This document shows positions 61,981 to 64,000 of a DNA stretch of 64,000 nucleotides, piece by piece. The position numbers were made by a program, and so were the translations under genes. Under the pieces are notes generated by a model. The model saw only the letters and a program-made list of their open reading frames with translations. It did no database searches and was not told the origin of the DNA. Position 1 is the stretch's first letter. Every line of letters begins with the position of its first letter. Source of the DNA: Stakelama flava (GTDB lineage: Bacteria; Pseudomonadota; Alphaproteobacteria; Sphingomonadales; Sphingomonadaceae); contig NZ_JAHWZX010000003.1 of the NCBI RefSeq assembly GCF_019351405.1, positions 186,001 to 250,000 of the forward strand. Reading direction: 5' to 3'.

Positions 61981-63140
61981 CCTTTCAGTAAATCAGCGGT
62001 GTGCATTGCGATCATCCGCTCTTCGTCGGTGGCGACCACGCAAAGCTGAACCCGGCTGGCGGGCGTGCTGATGATCTGCGCGCCGCGCGCATTGGCGTCG
62101 GGGTCGATCTCGGCGCCCAGCCAGCCCAGCCCGGCGGCCACGCGGGCGCGAATCTCGGCGGCATTTTCGCCGATGCCGCCCGTAAATACGAACCGGTCCA
62201 GCCCGCCCAGCGATGCTGCCAGCCCGCCGGTTTCGCGAACGATGCGATAGACGAACAGCGCCACTGCCTCCGCAGCGTGGGGATCGTCGCTGGCAAGCAG
62301 CGTACGCATGTCGTTCGACAGGCCCGACACGCCCAGAAGGCCGGACTGCGAATATAGCAGATGTTCGATTGCCGCATCGTCCATCCCCTGCTGCATCAGA
62401 TACAGGAGAACGCCAGCGTCGATGGTGCCGCAGCGCGTGCCCATGACCAGCCCGTCAAGCGCGGTGAACCCCATCGTGGTGTCCATGCTGCGCCCGTCCC
62501 GCATCGCGCACAGGCTTGCGCCGTTGCCAAGATGCGCGGCGATCACCCGGCCGGCCGCCGCCTGCCGCTCATCCGATCGAAGCTGACGGACGATATATTC
62601 GTACGACAGTCCGTGAAAACCGTACCGGCGGACGCCTTGCGCCTCGAACCGGCGGGGCAGGGCGAAGCGACGCGCCGTTTCGGACTGGGTCTGGTGAAAA
62701 GCGGTGTCGAAACAGGCGATCTGCGGCAGGCCCGGCCGGTGTAGCGCCACGGCACGGATACCGGCCAGATTATGCGGTTGATGCAGCGGGGCGAGCGGGC
62801 ACAGCGTGTCGAGATCCTTCAACACCGCCGCATCCACCGTCACGGGGGCGGTATATCGATCGCCGCCGTGCACCACGCGATGTCCGACGCCCGAAAGGTC
62901 CGCCCCCAGCTCGCCCTCGAGCATTTCCAGTAACGCGCCGAGCAGGGTTTCGTGTGTCTGCGTCCCTGTTTCCCAGCGCCGTTCGAGCGTCAGCCGGTTC
63001 GATCCGTCCCACGCGAGCAGGTGGGGGGTGTCGCCGATATTCTCTATCTTGCCATGGCCGTGCAGCGTAATTTCGGCGTCAGCTGCAAACATGGCGAATT
63101 TCAGGCTGGAGGAGCCTGCGTTCAGACAAAGGATCGTCAT
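61977..63140 (-). CDS. ackA: Acetate kinase
   Basis: Interconverts acetyl phosphate and ADP with acetate and ATP. 387 residues from ATG 63140: MTILCLNAGSSSLKFAMF at the N-terminus, GHRVVHGGDRYTAPV, FDTAFHQTQ (catalytic region), RRYGFHGLSYEYI, AAHLGNGASLCAMRDGRSMDTTMGFTALDGLVMGTR and FTGGIGENAAEIRARV. The frame is open upstream, but the listed ATG is the family start, 1 nt after the pta stop. Confidence 0.95.
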   Translation of the reverse strand: MTILCLNAGSSSLKFAMFAADAEITLHGHGKIENIGDTPHLLAWDGSNRLTLERRWETGTQTHETLLGALLEMLEGELGADLSGVGHRVVHGGDRYTAPVTVDAAVLKDLDTLCPLAPLHQPHNLAGIRAVALHRPGLPQIACFDTAFHQTQSETARRFALPRRFEAQGVRRYGFHGLSYEYIVRQLRSDERQAAAGRVIAAHLGNGASLCAMRDGRSMDTTMGFTALDGLVMGTRCGTIDAGVLLYLMQQGMDDAAIEHLLYSQSGLLGVSGLSNDMRTLLASDDPHAAEAVALFVYRIVRETGGLAASLGGLDRFVFTGGIGENAAEIRARVAAGLGWLGAEIDPDANARGAQIISTPASRVQLCVVATDEERMIAMHTADLLKG

Positions 63141-63141
63141 A

Positions 63142-64000
63142 TCAGTTGCTCGCTGGTGCGCCCGGCGTCGCCTTGGTCGCGGCGCGTGCGAGCAGAAGCG
63201 CGACGGCGCAGGAGGCAAGACGGGTTCGCACGCTGTCCGCGCGGCTGGTAAGAATGATCGGCACGCGTGCGCCCAGCACCACGCCCGCCGCGTCGGCCCC
63301 GCCAAGGAAAGTGAGCTGTTTGGCGAGCATGTTGCCCGCCTCCAGATCGGGCACCATCAGGATGTCGGCCTGCCCGCATACCGGCGAGACGATGCCCTTT
63401 TCGGCCGCCGCCTGCGCGCTGATGGCATTGTCGAACGCCAGCGGCCCGTCAACGATCGCTCCCGTAATCTGACCGCGATCGGCCATCTTGCACAGCGCCG
63501 CGGCGTCCAGCGTGGTGCGCATTTTCGGATTCACGGTCTCGACGGCGGCAAGGATGGCGACATGCGGTCGATCGATTCCGATGACATGGGCGAGGTCGAT
63601 CGCGTTGCGCAGGATGTCCGCCTTGTCGGCCAGGGTCGGTTCGATATTGATTGCGGCGTCGGTGATGATCATCGGCCGCGCATTGCCCGGCACGTCCATG
63701 ATATAGGCATGGCTGATGCGCCGTTCGGTACGAAGCCCGGCATCGGGCGAAAGCACCGCGCCCATAAGCTCGTCGGTATGAAGCGAACCTTTCATCAACA
63801 GCTTCGCCTCGCCCGTGGCGACCAGTTCCACCGCACGCGCTGCCGCGGCGTGGCTGTGCGGGGCATCGACGATGTGGAAGCCGGCGATGTCGCGTTGCGC
63901 TGCATCCGCGCTGGCGCGAATGCGCGTCTCCGGCCCGACCAGAATAGGCGTGATCAGCCCGGCCTCCGCCGCATCGACGGCAGCGATCAGTGAATCCGGG
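63142..64000 (-). CDS. pta: Phosphate acetyl/butyryltransferase (5' end beyond window)
   Basis: C-terminal 285 or so codons of a Pta/Ptb-family enzyme, converting acetyl-CoA and phosphate to acetyl phosphate. The frame is open to the window edge; recognisable stretches are AGLITPILVGPETRI near the edge, KGSLHTDELMGAVLSP, MDVPGNARPMIITDAAINIEPT, VNPKMRTTLDAAALCKM and DILMVPDLEAGNMLAKQLTFLGGADAAGVVLGARVPIILTSRAD. A short-form enzyme without the long regulatory N-terminus of E. coli Pta is likely, but the missing 5' part prevents confirmation. It is followed directly by ackA and fabI. Confidence 0.9.
   Translation of the reverse strand, partial: PDSLIAAVDAAEAGLITPILVGPETRIRASADAAQRDIAGFHIVDAPHSHAAAARAVELVATGEAKLLMKGSLHTDELMGAVLSPDAGLRTERRISHAYIMDVPGNARPMIITDAAINIEPTLADKADILRNAIDLAHVIGIDRPHVAILAAVETVNPKMRTTLDAAALCKMADRGQITGAIVDGPLAFDNAISAQAAAEKGIVSPVCGQADILMVPDLEAGNMLAKQLTFLGGADAAGVVLGARVPIILTSRADSVRTRLASCAVALLLARAATKATPGAPASN

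Noticed and set aside
1..64000. CRISPR arrays, insertion sequences, prophage or plasmid origin
   Set aside because: No regularly spaced repeats with unique spacers, no transposase or integrase, and no replication initiation gene were seen.

Overview
The window is a GC-rich, gene-dense chromosomal segment from an alphaproteobacterium, most likely a sphingomonad (Sphingomonadaceae). The evidence is a permuted two-piece tmRNA, an NDUFS4-like complex I subunit gene, the dciA-dsbA-smc cluster, the alphaproteobacterial type of SerC, many large TonB-dependent receptors and codon use dominated by GCG/GAT/CGC. No phage, insertion sequence or CRISPR array was seen. The assignment rests on gene content only.

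Layout. 0-9.7 kb: translation and RNA genes (infB, rbfA, truB, rpsO, pnp) with tdk, a small secreted protein and a sulfotransferase between them, then an orphan membrane histidine kinase. 9.7-10.4 kb: a protein-free stretch holding the ssrA tmRNA gene on the minus strand, next to a three-copy hairpin motif. 10.4-14.7 kb: Rrf2 regulator, mscL, and a lemA-TPM-TPM-Nudix-membrane protein operon. 14.7-24.4 kb, mostly minus strand: complex I subunit, hrpB, polyprenyl synthase, smc, two DsbA-like genes and dciA; chorismate mutase lies on the plus strand. 24.4-32.6 kb: mutY, a serine hydrolase, nudC, pheA, cytochrome c, a TetR/SDR pair, a LOG protein and an extensin-like lipoprotein. 32.7-36.7 kb: serC-serA-hisZ. 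36.7-39.8 kb: DUF6456, an XRE regulator, tRNA-Val, and a divergent cysteine synthase-like/Lrp pair.

39.8-52.3 kb is a vitamin B12 region. One cobalamin riboswitch precedes metE (B12-independent methionine synthase). After a thioesterase come btuF and btuCD, then a second riboswitch before btuB, a membrane protein, a DUF1636 protein, cobT, cobC, cobS and cobO. The apparent logic is that B12 represses its own uptake and salvage and also represses the enzyme it makes unnecessary. cobO carries a one-base deletion inside its P-loop and reads as broken.

52.5-58.8 kb is a small carbohydrate locus: a TonB receptor, a tandem GH43-type protein and a GH5-like hydrolase. 58.85-61.1 kb is a manganese operon with a candidate MntR operator, a short DtxR-like winged-helix protein, mntR and mntH. 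The window ends in a minus-strand pta-ackA-fabI operon, with pta cut by the window edge.

The most notable items are the two-piece tmRNA and its adjacent repeats, the cobO frameshift, the doubly controlled metE leader, the hairpin-bearing btuB riboswitch, the truncated MntR-like gene before mntR, and a possibly inactivated GH43-type domain.
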